From an uncultured Maribacter sp. (GTDB lineage Bacteria > Bacteroidota > Bacteroidia > Flavobacteriales > Flavobacteriaceae): 64,000 nucleotides of DNA. Both the position numbers and the translations under genes were made by a program. How positions within the stretch are numbered: position 1 is the stretch's first letter; each line of letters opens with the position of its first letter. The notes under the pieces are model-generated. The model did no database searches. It was not told the DNA's origin and saw only the letters and a program-made list of their open reading frames with translations. This document shows positions 50,325 to 59,197 of this stretch, piece by piece. Where the stretch lies: the NCBI RefSeq assembly GCF_947500985.1, contig NZ_CANMTX010000012.1:1-64000 (forward strand), read 5' to 3'.

Positions 50325-50660
50325 ATGAATGTAGAAAATACGAAAGCACAAATGCGCAAAGGGGTTTTGGAGTATTGTATCCTGTCCATTTTAAATGGGC
50401 ATGATAAATATGCTTCTGAAATCTTAGGAACGCTAAAAGATGCAAAAATGCTTGTAGTGGAAGGTACTATCTATCCGCTACTGACCAGATTAAAGAATGC
50501 GGGTCTTCTAAACTACCGTTGGGAAGAATCTACTTCTGGACCGCCACGAAAATACTACACCCTAACCGAGACCGGTAAACTTTTTCTTAAAGAATTAGAT
50601 ACCACTTGGGACGAATTAAGAAAAGCCACCAACCTGGTAACCAACTCAAAAAACAGCTAA
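50325..50660 (+). CDS. PadR family transcriptional regulator
   Basis: A 111-residue winged-helix regulator from the ATG at 50325 (MNVENTKAQMRKGVLEYCIL), preferred over upstream ATGs because PadR proteins start here. SILNGHDKYASEILGTL (wing helix region), VVEGTIYPLLTRLKNAGLLN (recognition helix) and GPPRKYYTLTETGKLFL (wing) are diagnostic. It probably represses its own operon through the palindrome at 49538. The PspC gene begins 2 bp after its stop. Confidence 0.9.
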   Translation: MNVENTKAQMRKGVLEYCILSILNGHDKYASEILGTLKDAKMLVVEGTIYPLLTRLKNAGLLNYRWEESTSGPPRKYYTLTETGKLFLKELDTTWDELRKATNLVTNSKNS

Positions 50661-50662
50661 TC

Positions 50663-52453
50663 ATGAACAAAACAGTAAATATAAATTTAGCAAACATGCT
50701 CTTCCATATAGACGAAGAGGCATACAATATAATGCGTAGGTATTTAGAATCTGTAAAACGTTCTTTTGCCAACACACCGGGTAGCGATGAAATCATTGCA
50801 GATATAGAAGCTCGCATAGCCGAACTTTTTCATGATAAATTAGAGAATGAAAGACAGGTAATTACTCAAAAAGAAGTAGATGAAGTTATCGCCATTATGG
50901 GGCAACCTGAAGATTACATGGTCGATGAAGACATCTTTGAAGATGAGCCTAGAGCCAAAACTGCTTCAGCCAAAGAAAGAGTAAAAAAGCTATATAGAGA
51001 TACTGAAAAGAAATATGTTGCCGGTGTATCTTCTGGTTTAGCACATTACTTCGGTATTGATCCGTTATGGATTCGCTTACTTTGGATTTTCTTGACCATT
51101 TTCACTTGGGGCGGATTCATCTTTATATACGGTTTACTTTGGATCCTAATTCCTGAAGCTAGAACTACGGCTCAAAAATTAGATATGAGCGGTGAGACTG
51201 TAAATATCAGTAATATTGAGCGTAAGGTTAAAGAGGGTTTTGATGACGTAGCGGATCGTGTAAAAAGTGTTGACTATGAAAAAGTAGGTGACACCGTCAA
51301 AAAAGGAGGTAAAACGATTTTTGACACCTTTGGTGATATCGTAATGTTCCTTTTCAAAATCTTCGGCAAATTCATTGGTATACTATTAGTTATCATTGGT
51401 GCCGCTACATTAATAGGACTCTTTGTTGGCATGTTTACGGTTGGTATTTTAGATATCATTCATGTACCTGGTATTGATTTCTATAATGTAGTTAACTCTA
51501 CCAACCTACCAATTTGGGTAGTATCGTTATTGGCATTTTTTGCCATCGGTATTCCGTTTTTCTTCTTAATGTACTTAGGATTAAAAATATTGGTAAATAA
51601 CTTAAAGTCAATTGGTACAGTTGCTAAATTCTCTTTATTAGGATTATGGCTGATCTCAATTATATGTTTGGTCGTCTTTGGTATTAGAGAAGCTGCAGCA
51701 CATGCATATACAGGTAGTACTTCTGTAGAAAGTGAAATTACTTCTATCATGCCTTCAGATACTTTAAATATTAGGTTAGTGTCTACCGATGAGTACGATT
51801 ATGAAAAGGATATGCATATGGGCGATACCTTTATTTCTTATGACGAAGCCGGTAATAAAGTATTGGTTTCAGATGATGTTAGATTCCGTATTCGTAAGTC
51901 TAAAGACACCTTGGTTCGTGTTCAAATCAGAAAGGAAGCTGACGGACCATCTAATAGAGAAGCAAAAGATATTGCTAGCCAAATAATTTATGAATATGAA
52001 GTAAACGGTAATACCATCTCTTTTGATGATTACTTGACCACACAGGGTCCTAAGTTTAAAGATCAAGAGGTACGTGTTAATATATTCTTACCAGTAGGTA
52101 CCATTTTAACCTATGACCAAACAAATTCTAGAGATTGGATTACGACCGTAAATACCGATAGAGATGTTGAAGGTCTAGAAGGCTATATCTGGAAAATGAC
52201 GAAAAGCGGAGAGCTTGAATGTCTAGACTGTCCTGATTTTATTGAAATGGAAGATGAAGATGATTCTGGTTCTAATCGCATCAATATCAATGAAAATGGC
52301 ATCGATATCAACATTAATGATAATGGCGATAAAGGTAAAATCATTATCAACGAAAACGGAATTGACATTGACGTAAATGATAACGGAGAATCGTTTAAAA
52401 TGAAGTTAGATGAGAATGGCGTAAAAGTTAATACCAACGATAGTATCAACTAA
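50663..52453 (+). CDS. PspC-domain membrane protein
   Basis: A 596-residue protein from the ATG at 50663. The N-terminus is a helical cytosolic module typical of these proteins; the PspC domain follows at about 110-165 (KYVAGVSSGLAHYFGIDPLW); then several transmembrane helices and a long soluble part. The C-terminal end carries three repeats of the form NENGIDI / DENGVKV spaced by about 20 residues. The PspC domain is linked to envelope stress, and with the neighbouring PadR and GIN genes this operon likely senses or handles envelope problems. Confidence 0.88.
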   Translation: MNKTVNINLANMLFHIDEEAYNIMRRYLESVKRSFANTPGSDEIIADIEARIAELFHDKLENERQVITQKEVDEVIAIMGQPEDYMVDEDIFEDEPRAKTASAKERVKKLYRDTEKKYVAGVSSGLAHYFGIDPLWIRLLWIFLTIFTWGGFIFIYGLLWILIPEARTTAQKLDMSGETVNISNIERKVKEGFDDVADRVKSVDYEKVGDTVKKGGKTIFDTFGDIVMFLFKIFGKFIGILLVIIGAATLIGLFVGMFTVGILDIIHVPGIDFYNVVNSTNLPIWVVSLLAFFAIGIPFFFLMYLGLKILVNNLKSIGTVAKFSLLGLWLISIICLVVFGIREAAAHAYTGSTSVESEITSIMPSDTLNIRLVSTDEYDYEKDMHMGDTFISYDEAGNKVLVSDDVRFRIRKSKDTLVRVQIRKEADGPSNREAKDIASQIIYEYEVNGNTISFDDYLTTQGPKFKDQEVRVNIFLPVGTILTYDQTNSRDWITTVNTDRDVEGLEGYIWKMTKSGELECLDCPDFIEMEDEDDSGSNRININENGIDININDNGDKGKIIINENGIDIDVNDNGESFKMKLDENGVKVNTNDSIN

Positions 52454-52566
52454 TTACAGTTCAGGCATCTTAAACAACAGTTCAGTATTTATAAATAGAA
52501 AAGGAGTTAAAAAACAATCATTTTTACATCATCATAAAATAATAATCAATCAAAAAACGAACAATC

Positions 52567-53298
52567 ATGACAACATTAGTAAGAATAACAGTAGCACTCG
52601 TATTAGCCCTATTACTTTCATCTTGTGGCTTTGATATTAACTTTGGAGATTTTGGTTCTGGAGAAAAAGGCAACGGCGTAGTCGTTGAAGAAACCAGAGA
52701 AATTACCGGAGAATTTACAGAAGTATCAGCTTCTGAAGGTTTAGAGGTATTTGTTACTCAAGGCGCAGACCTTGATATCGCAGTTGAAGCAGATGAAAAT
52801 ATCATTGACTTAATTGGAACGGATATTAAAAACGGAAAATTAAAAATTCACTGTATCGAAAACATTGGCCGTTCTACTAAAAAGATATATGTAACCATGC
52901 CAGACGTGACTGGACTTTATGCTTCAAGCGGTTCTCATTTAACTACTGAAAATAAAATTCAATCAGATAAATTAGAAGTCGATGCAAGTAGCGGTGCCAT
53001 TATTAATGCTAATGTACACGTTACGAATATGGATATTGATGCCAGTAGCGGTGCAAACATTTCTTTAGAAGGTATTGCCAAAGAAGTATATGTTGACGCT
53101 AGTAGCGGCGCAAATATTAAGGCGAATGACTTAACTACTTTAGTGGCTACTGCAGATGCCAGTAGTGGTGCAAATATAAGTATTGATGTTACCGACGACT
53201 TAACAGCAGAAGCTTCTAGTGGTGGTAACATATCTTACAAAGGTGACCCATCGGTTCAAAAGAACAAATCGGTTTCTGGTAGCGTGCACAAATATTAA
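52567..53298 (+). CDS. Head-GIN (DUF2807) lipoprotein
   Basis: A 243-residue lipoprotein (Cys20 in LLSSC) of the DUF2807/GIN family, a right-handed beta helix thought to act at the surface. Six ASSG repeats, mostly DASSGANI, recur every 15-25 residues over about 119-231, one per helix rung; the underlying codons are also repetitive. It lies 113 bp after the PspC gene and completes the PadR operon. Confidence 0.85.
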   Translation: MTTLVRITVALVLALLLSSCGFDINFGDFGSGEKGNGVVVEETREITGEFTEVSASEGLEVFVTQGADLDIAVEADENIIDLIGTDIKNGKLKIHCIENIGRSTKKIYVTMPDVTGLYASSGSHLTTENKIQSDKLEVDASSGAIINANVHVTNMDIDASSGANISLEGIAKEVYVDASSGANIKANDLTTLVATADASSGANISIDVTDDLTAEASSGGNISYKGDPSVQKNKSVSGSVHKY

Positions 53299-53323
53299 AA
53301 ATCACATCAATCAATTCAACTTT

Positions 53324-53351
53324 AAAACCCACTGAAATATCAGTGGGTTTT
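53324..53351 (+). terminator. Terminator of the PadR/PspC/GIN operon
   Basis: Perfect AAAACCCACTGA / TCAGTGGGTTTT with a 4-nt loop and a T-rich tail (CATTTTTTAG). Confidence 0.85.
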
Positions 53352-53388
53352 CATTTTTTAGTCTATACCTAATCTGTATATTAGTGGT

Positions 53389-54402
53389 ATGCAAGTAGAC
53401 CTTAAAAAATATACATTACCATTAAAGCACACCTTTAGCATCTCAAGAGAATCTCATGATTTTCAAGATACTATGATTGCTTCTTTAACTTTAGACGGAA
53501 AAACAGGATATGGAGAGGCTACCTCTAATCCGTATTACAAAATTACTACACAGAGTATGATGGCAGAAATTAATGCCATTTCTCCTGAAATTCAAGAATT
53601 TGAATTTACAAAGCCAGAAGTTTTTCATGCCTTTTTAGTGAGTAAAGGGTTATCTAATTTTGCTATTTGCGCTTTAGACTTGGCTGCTCATGACCTTTAT
53701 GGCAAATTACTTGGTAAGCCGCTATATGAGATTTGGGGTACCAGTATTAAAGAATACCCTACTACAAATTACACTATTGGTATCGCTTCCATTGAAGTTA
53801 TGTTAGCTAAAATGCAGGAGATGCCCTGGCCTATTTATAAAATTAAACTAGGTACTAGTGATGATGTTGCTATTGTTCGCGAATTAAGAAAACATACAGA
53901 TGCTATTTTTAGAATAGATGCCAATTGTGCTTGGACCGCTACAGAAACTATTCACAATGCCCCTCTTTTAAAAGAGTTGGGAGTGGAATTTTTAGAACAA
54001 CCATTAAAAGCTGATGATTGGTCTGGCATGGAAGAGGTTATGCACCATAGTGTTTTACCTGTAATTGCCGATGAAAGCTGTATTGTAGAAAGTGATGTAG
54101 AAAAATGTGCATTACATTTTAGTGGTATTAATATTAAATTGACCAAGTGTGGCGGACTCACCCCTGCCCTACGTATGATAAAAAAGGCTAAAGAATTAGG
54201 AATAAGTGTTATGGTGGGCTGTATGACCGAATCTACCGTAGGCATTTCAGCTATTGCGCAGTTGATTCCGCAATTAGATTATGTGGATATGGATGGTGCT
54301 TTGTTATTAAAAAGTGATATTGCAACGGGAGTACATATTGAACCTGACGGAAAAGTTATCTTCCCAAAACTAGCCGGTAGCGGTGTTCAACTATTAGATT
54401 AA
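53389..54402 (+). CDS. Dipeptide epimerase (enolase superfamily)
   Basis: A 337-residue muconate-lactonising subgroup enzyme, most likely L-Ala-D/L-Glu epimerase used in murein peptide recycling. Catalytic residues: Lys151-x-Lys153 (YKIKLG), metal ligands Asp177 (RIDANCAW), Glu203 (FLEQPL) and Asp228 (ADES), and the second-side base Lys250 (NIKLTKCGG). The next gene begins at its stop codon (overlap ATG within TAATG), so the two are translationally coupled. Confidence 0.88.
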   Translation: MQVDLKKYTLPLKHTFSISRESHDFQDTMIASLTLDGKTGYGEATSNPYYKITTQSMMAEINAISPEIQEFEFTKPEVFHAFLVSKGLSNFAICALDLAAHDLYGKLLGKPLYEIWGTSIKEYPTTNYTIGIASIEVMLAKMQEMPWPIYKIKLGTSDDVAIVRELRKHTDAIFRIDANCAWTATETIHNAPLLKELGVEFLEQPLKADDWSGMEEVMHHSVLPVIADESCIVESDVEKCALHFSGINIKLTKCGGLTPALRMIKKAKELGISVMVGCMTESTVGISAIAQLIPQLDYVDMDGALLLKSDIATGVHIEPDGKVIFPKLAGSGVQLLD

Positions 54403-55442
54403 TGTTTACTATTGATGAATTTCCCGATAGAACTATTGCCATTAACGGTAAGGAATACCTATACTTTGGTGGCACTTCATATTTAGGATTACAAACTGAT
54501 GCCGAGTTTCAATCGTTGTTCATCAATAATATTAAAAAATACGGTACGGCTTACAGTGCTTCTCGTAAATCTAATATTAGAATATCGATTTTTGATGAAG
54601 TAGATGCCCATTTAGCTGAAATAATTGGCAGTGAAACTTGTGTAACTATGTCGTCTGGTTATCTGGCTGGTCAGTTGGTGTGCAACTATTTCAGTCAGCC
54701 CGATTACCAATTATACTATGCGCCAAACACGCATTCTGCCTTATATAGAAATCATCAAGAAATATTTCAAAGCTGGAACGAGCTTGAAAATGCAATCAAC
54801 CTTAATTCTAACAAAACACCCGTACTCTTTTTAGATAGTATCGATTTTCACGGCGATAATTATCCGGAGTACAACTTCCTTAAAAACCTAGTACTGAAAG
54901 ATATAATTCTAGTCGTAGATGATTCTCACGGGATAGGAATTACTGGAGAAAATGGTGGAGGTAGTTTCAAATTTTTACAATCACTGGCACCGAAAGAACT
55001 TTTGGTTTCTTGCTCTTTAGGTAAAGGTTTTGGTATTCAAGCCGGAGCAATATTTAGCAGTAATAATATGATTAATGCGCTAAAAAATACGCAGTTTTTT
55101 GGTGGTGCAAGTCCCGCAACACCTGCTTCTTTAGCAACATTAAGAGATGCTAGTTCGCTTATAGCAACTAAAAGAATGCAATTGGCAAATAATATGGATC
55201 TATTCTTGAAAAACGTATCAAATAGGTCTCTATTTGTCTACGCCGAGGGGCATCCGACCTTTAATTTTCAAAATGAAATCCTTGCCAATTATCTAGAAGA
55301 TAACGGTATTATAGTGACCAATTTTAGATATCCAACAGAAAATGATTCCCTCATGAGTCGTTTAGTTTTAAGCGCTTCTCACACCAATGAAGACATCTTG
55401 AAAATTTGCACTATTCTCAATTCAAACTCTTCAAATCTGTAG
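54402..55442 (+). CDS. AONS/KBL-like PLP-dependent acyltransferase
   Basis: A 346-residue fold-type I PLP enzyme resembling 8-amino-7-oxononanoate synthase and 2-amino-3-ketobutyrate CoA ligase. PLP-binding Lys208 in SLGKGFG, Asp in VVDDSHGIG and TSYLGL near the N-terminus. Shorter than usual (about 380-400). Coupling to a dipeptide epimerase suggests an acyl-CoA plus amino-acid condensation connected to peptide metabolism rather than biotin synthesis, but this is inference. Confidence 0.8.
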   Translation: MFTIDEFPDRTIAINGKEYLYFGGTSYLGLQTDAEFQSLFINNIKKYGTAYSASRKSNIRISIFDEVDAHLAEIIGSETCVTMSSGYLAGQLVCNYFSQPDYQLYYAPNTHSALYRNHQEIFQSWNELENAINLNSNKTPVLFLDSIDFHGDNYPEYNFLKNLVLKDIILVVDDSHGIGITGENGGGSFKFLQSLAPKELLVSCSLGKGFGIQAGAIFSSNNMINALKNTQFFGGASPATPASLATLRDASSLIATKRMQLANNMDLFLKNVSNRSLFVYAEGHPTFNFQNEILANYLEDNGIIVTNFRYPTENDSLMSRLVLSASHTNEDILKICTILNSNSSNL

Positions 55443-55499
55443 TAATTACTATAATTACTTAAATACCATTAGGTTATTCGTAATTATAGTGTATTTTTT

Positions 55500-55532
55500 T
55501 TGTTAAATTCTAATATTTAATTCGTATCTTTT
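55500..55532 (+). promoter_or_regulatory. Promoter candidate for the 55575 gene
   Basis: TTG (55500-55502), a 22-nt spacer and TATCTTTT (55525-55532), one base from TAnnTTTG. The start codon is 43 bp downstream. Confidence 0.4.
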
Positions 55533-55574
55533 TACTACACATTCAACCCTTTTATTAACTAACACCTTATCACT

Positions 55575-56021
55575 ATGAAAAAAACTATAGGATTGGTATT
55601 GTTGATGCTGATATTGGTATCGGCCGCCTCAACAAATTCCATCAACGAAAATTACATGCATACCATTCAAGGTACATGGGAACTGGAAAGCTTTTATAAT
55701 TATGACGGACAAGAAGTAATTGATACCATACCAACTGCCGATGGGTATAGACAGGTTAAAATGTACTATAACGGTAAGATTATGTGGTCTAGATATGTGC
55801 CAGTAGATAAAGTTGGCAGATTCGGCTATGGCACTTATAATCTTAAAGATGACAAACTAATGGAAACGCTAGAATATGGCGATAATGAAATGATTCAAGC
55901 TATGGATACCATGCGAATTTTCACTTTTGAGCTTCAACTTAACGACGATAGATTCAGTCAAATAAGTTTAGATGAAGAAGGCAACAGAACATTCTCTGAA
56001 AACTACGTAAGAATAGATTAA
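55575..56021 (+). CDS. Exported lipocalin-like protein
   Basis: A 148-residue protein with a signal peptide (1-20). The mature part begins TIQGTWELESFYNYDG, has GYRQVKMYYNGKIMW in the middle and ends with a strand-rich stretch (EGNRTFSENYVRID), the pattern of small lipocalin-like domains common in Bacteroidota. It has its own promoter candidate and terminator. Function unknown. Confidence 0.6.
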   Translation: MKKTIGLVLLMLILVSAASTNSINENYMHTIQGTWELESFYNYDGQEVIDTIPTADGYRQVKMYYNGKIMWSRYVPVDKVGRFGYGTYNLKDDKLMETLEYGDNEMIQAMDTMRIFTFELQLNDDRFSQISLDEEGNRTFSENYVRID

Positions 56022-56040
56022 CTTAATACATTCAACAAAT

Positions 56041-56072
56041 AAAAGAGCCCATTCTAACGAATGGGCTCTTTT
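56041..56072 (+). terminator. Terminator, perfect 14-bp stem
   Basis: AAAAGAGCCCATTC / GAATGGGCTCTTTT with a 4-nt loop. It serves the 55575 gene and, read in the other direction, the trxB gene. Confidence 0.88.
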
Positions 56073-56094
56073 ATATTTTAAACTATTCTATACA

Positions 56095-57072
56095 CTAGTA
56101 CTTATCTGCAATTGCTTCTTCTACAGAACCAATTGATGCTAAGTAACGCTCTGCATCTAATGCTGCCATACAACCTGAGCCAGCAGCTGTAACCGCTTGT
56201 CTATACTCTTTATCTTGAGCATCTCCACTAGCGAATACACCTGGTAAATTAGTTTTGGTAGACTTACCTTTTGTAATAAGGTAACCCGTTTCATCCATAT
56301 CTAACTGACCTTTAAATATATCAGTATTCGGTTTGTGCCCAATGGCTATAAATATGCCAGTAATGGCAATTTCTTCTTTCTTACCTGTTTGGTTATTTAC
56401 CATACGCAATCCTTCAACAACTTGGTCACCCAAAACTTCATCTACTTCTGTATTGTAGCGTACTTCAATATTTTTAAGGCTGTGAACCCTATGCTGCATT
56501 GCTTTTGACGCTCTCATTTCGTCTTTACGAACCAACATAGTCACTTTATTACAAATATTAGCTAAATACGAAGCTTCTTCTGCTGCTGTATCACCTGCAC
56601 CAACGATTGCTACATCCTGTCCTTTATAGAAAAAGCCATCACAAACCGCACAAGCAGAAACTCCGCCGCCACGTAAACGTTGCTCACTAGGAATATTTAA
56701 ATATTTAGCAGATGCACCTGTAGAAATTATAATAGTTTCAGCTTCTATTTGCTTTTCACCATCGGCAACTACTTTATGAATACCTCCTTTTTCTTTTGAA
56801 AACTCAACTGAAGTTATCATACCAATTCTAACTTCGGTACCAAAACGTTCAGCTTGTTGTTGTAATTGTACCATCATCGTAGGTCCGTCAATACCTTCTG
56901 GGTATCCTGGAAAATTATCTACTTCAGTCGTGGTGGTCAATTGACCCCCTGGCTCCATACCTGTATACATAACAGGTTTTAAATCTGCACGGGCAGCATA
57001 AATAGCTGCTGTATACCCTGCAGGACCAGATCCTATAATTAATGTTTTTACACGTTCTATTTTATCAGACAT
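56095..57072 (-). CDS. trxB: Thioredoxin-disulfide reductase
   Basis: A 325-residue low-molecular-weight thioredoxin reductase that moves electrons from NADPH through FAD to thioredoxin. FAD motif IIGSGPAG (12-19), redox-active Cys141-Ala-Val-Cys144 (SACAVCDGFF), NADPH motif VGAGDTAAEEA and a C-terminal FAD motif VFASGDAQD. Complete and cytosolic. It would serve MsrA (43536) among other clients. Confidence 0.95.
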   Translation of the reverse strand: MSDKIERVKTLIIGSGPAGYTAAIYAARADLKPVMYTGMEPGGQLTTTTEVDNFPGYPEGIDGPTMMVQLQQQAERFGTEVRIGMITSVEFSKEKGGIHKVVADGEKQIEAETIIISTGASAKYLNIPSEQRLRGGGVSACAVCDGFFYKGQDVAIVGAGDTAAEEASYLANICNKVTMLVRKDEMRASKAMQHRVHSLKNIEVRYNTEVDEVLGDQVVEGLRMVNNQTGKKEEIAITGIFIAIGHKPNTDIFKGQLDMDETGYLITKGKSTKTNLPGVFASGDAQDKEYRQAVTAAGSGCMAALDAERYLASIGSVEEAIADKY

Positions 57073-57104
57073 AATATCAAGTGGTTCTATTAAATTCTCT
57101 ACTA

Positions 57105-57136
57105 CAAAAGTAGGTTTTTGAGCTAAAAACTTACAA
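57105..57136 (-). promoter_or_regulatory. trxB promoter
   Basis: On the minus strand TTG (57136-57134), a 21-nt spacer and TACTTTTG (57112-57105), an exact match to TTG / TAnnTTTG. The leader is about 30 nt. Confidence 0.65.
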
Positions 57137-57293
57137 TATAGTTATCAAAAGTTTTTATACGAATATTAGCTATGAAGATAACTATTTACTATTTTTCGCC
57201 TGTTTTTCTAACTTTTTGTTCAAATTAAATTGAAGAAAAATGAACTTTCCCCCATTCTTTACGTATGTATAGTAGAACTTATATTATTATCGA

Positions 57294-57989
57294 ATGAAAA
57301 CCTTTAAATGCGCTATCATAGAAGATTCTAGCACGCAGCGAAAACTTCTTGAGCAAATTATTGACAAAAATAAAAGCTTAAAGCTATTACATTCTTCTAG
57401 TGCGAGTACTGAAAGCTTAGTAGAGGTAAATGCCTTGAAGATAGATTTCTTATTTCTTGATATTGAAATGCCCGCAATGAACGGATTCGAGTTTTTAGCC
57501 GGACTAACAATTCATCCGCAGGTAATTATTACTAGTCAGAATAAGAAATATGCCCTTAACGCTTTTGAGTTTAATGTGACGCACTTTCTTTTAAAGCCTT
57601 TTAGCAATACTAGGTTTGAAGCTGCTATTACGAAAGCAATTGATAAGGCGAAATCGATAAAAAAGAAACAACCCGAAAGCAAATTAGTAGTAAAGCACAA
57701 TCTTAAGCAGGTGGAACTTAATATGCACGGCATATTATATGTTGAAGCTTTGGGCGACTATGTAAAGGTGGTCACTGAAGAACGCAACTACATTATTCTC
57801 TCTACCATGAATGCTTTTAATAAAAGACTTGGCTCTGAGAATTTTATACGAATTCATAAATCGTATATCGTTAATTTAAAAATGGTAGAGCGCTATAACC
57901 ACGAATTCATTGAAATTAAGAATAAGAAAATTCCGATTAGCCGAGCCAAAATAGTTGAACTCGACCAGCTTTTAAATTGCCTAGATTAA
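57294..57989 (+). CDS. LytTR response regulator
   Basis: A 231-residue orphan response regulator. Receiver domain with the phosphorylation site Asp56 (FLFLDIEMPAMNGFEF), acidic pair EDSS at the start, and a Lys in LLKPF; LytTR DNA-binding domain from about 125 (YVEALGDYVKVVTEERNYII and FIRIHKSYIVNLKMVERYN). No histidine kinase is adjacent, so the partner is elsewhere. Confidence 0.92.
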   Translation: MKTFKCAIIEDSSTQRKLLEQIIDKNKSLKLLHSSSASTESLVEVNALKIDFLFLDIEMPAMNGFEFLAGLTIHPQVIITSQNKKYALNAFEFNVTHFLLKPFSNTRFEAAITKAIDKAKSIKKKQPESKLVVKHNLKQVELNMHGILYVEALGDYVKVVTEERNYIILSTMNAFNKRLGSENFIRIHKSYIVNLKMVERYNHEFIEIKNKKIPISRAKIVELDQLLNCLD

Positions 57990-57999
57990 GATTATAGCT

Positions 58000-59136
58000 T
58001 TACTCTTTTTCTAACATATCTGATGTAGCAACTGTTCTAAACCCGGTATGCTCTAAAGAAGAATCCATACTAGAACCCATTCTTGCCGATGCACGGTAAC
58101 TAGCGCAATACGATGCATTGCATAAAAAAGAACCGCCTTTTATTACGCGTTCTTTCGCCAATGGATTATTTGGTGTAAACGGGCTTTCAGCTCCTTTAGG
58201 ATTCACCAATACGGTATTTTTAGCCTTCGTTTCTTTATAGTAATTAGTATTATACCAATCGCTCGTCCATTCCCAAACATTACCTGCCATGTCATATAGA
58301 CCATATGCATTTGGAGGATATGATTTCACCGGAGCACGCAACTCGAAGCCGTCCGCAATTGTATTTTCTACCGGAAACTCACCTTCCCAAGTATTTGCTT
58401 TTTCCTTTAATACAGATTCATCATCACCCCAATTATAGATGGTACCATAAGAACCTGCTCTAGATGCCAGCTCCCACTCCGCCTCTGTCGGTAAACGTCT
58501 ATTTACCCATTCGCAATACGCCACTGCATCTTCATAAGACACTTGGACTACAGGGTAATTATCTTTGCCTTTAATGCTACTTTTAGGTCCGTTTGGGTGT
58601 TTCCAATCTGCACCAATCGTCCAGTTCCACCACTGAGAGAAATCATATAGATTTGGGACTGTTGATTTCGCTTTTTTAAATGTCAATGACCCTGGTTGTA
58701 ATATAGAATCGTGTGGTTTTTCGGTACCTAGTGGTACTTGCTTTTTTAATTCTTCCCAATCTATTCCCTTTTCTGCAATTGTTATATATCCTGTAGCTTT
58801 TACAAATGCCGCAAATTGGGCATTGGTTACTTCTGTGGCATCCATAAAAAATCCGTCAACTGTTACATCAACTGCTGGTTTTTCGTGATCCATTGCCGCT
58901 TTATCAGTATCTACGGCACCTTGCTTAAAAGTCGCACCAGCAACCCAAACCATGCCATCTGGAGCAGTAACTCCGTCTGGTTTTTCGATTAATAAGGTAT
59001 GCTCCACGACCTGTGCAGTTGCTTCAACCTTGTCTGCTATCTTTTCTTGGACTTTGTTTTCTTTGGATTCTAACTTGCAGTTTACCATTCCAAATATCAA
59101 TAAACCCAAAACTAAAAACTGCACACTTTTATTCAT
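58000..59136 (-). CDS. FGE-like (SUMF1) lipoprotein with both catalytic cysteines
   Basis: A 378-residue protein of the formylglycine-generating enzyme/SUMF1 superfamily, exported by an SPII signal (Cys20, MVNC). The domain spans about 60-375 with MVWVAGATFKQGAVDTDK at the start and AGNVWEWTSDWYN near 285. The two active-site cysteines are at 339 and 344 (GGSFLCNASYCASYRASAR), spaced as in functional FGE, which binds copper and oxidises a sulfatase cysteine to formylglycine. No sulfatase gene is in the window; the fate of this export is unusual, since most bacterial FGE act in the cytosol. Confidence 0.82.
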   Translation of the reverse strand: MNKSVQFLVLGLLIFGMVNCKLESKENKVQEKIADKVEATAQVVEHTLLIEKPDGVTAPDGMVWVAGATFKQGAVDTDKAAMDHEKPAVDVTVDGFFMDATEVTNAQFAAFVKATGYITIAEKGIDWEELKKQVPLGTEKPHDSILQPGSLTFKKAKSTVPNLYDFSQWWNWTIGADWKHPNGPKSSIKGKDNYPVVQVSYEDAVAYCEWVNRRLPTEAEWELASRAGSYGTIYNWGDDESVLKEKANTWEGEFPVENTIADGFELRAPVKSYPPNAYGLYDMAGNVWEWTSDWYNTNYYKETKAKNTVLVNPKGAESPFTPNNPLAKERVIKGGSFLCNASYCASYRASARMGSSMDSSLEHTGFRTVATSDMLEKE

Positions 59137-59197
59137 GCTCTAAATATACTTTCTCTTCTTAAAATTCTACTCTAATAACAAGAATTTAACGAACGGA

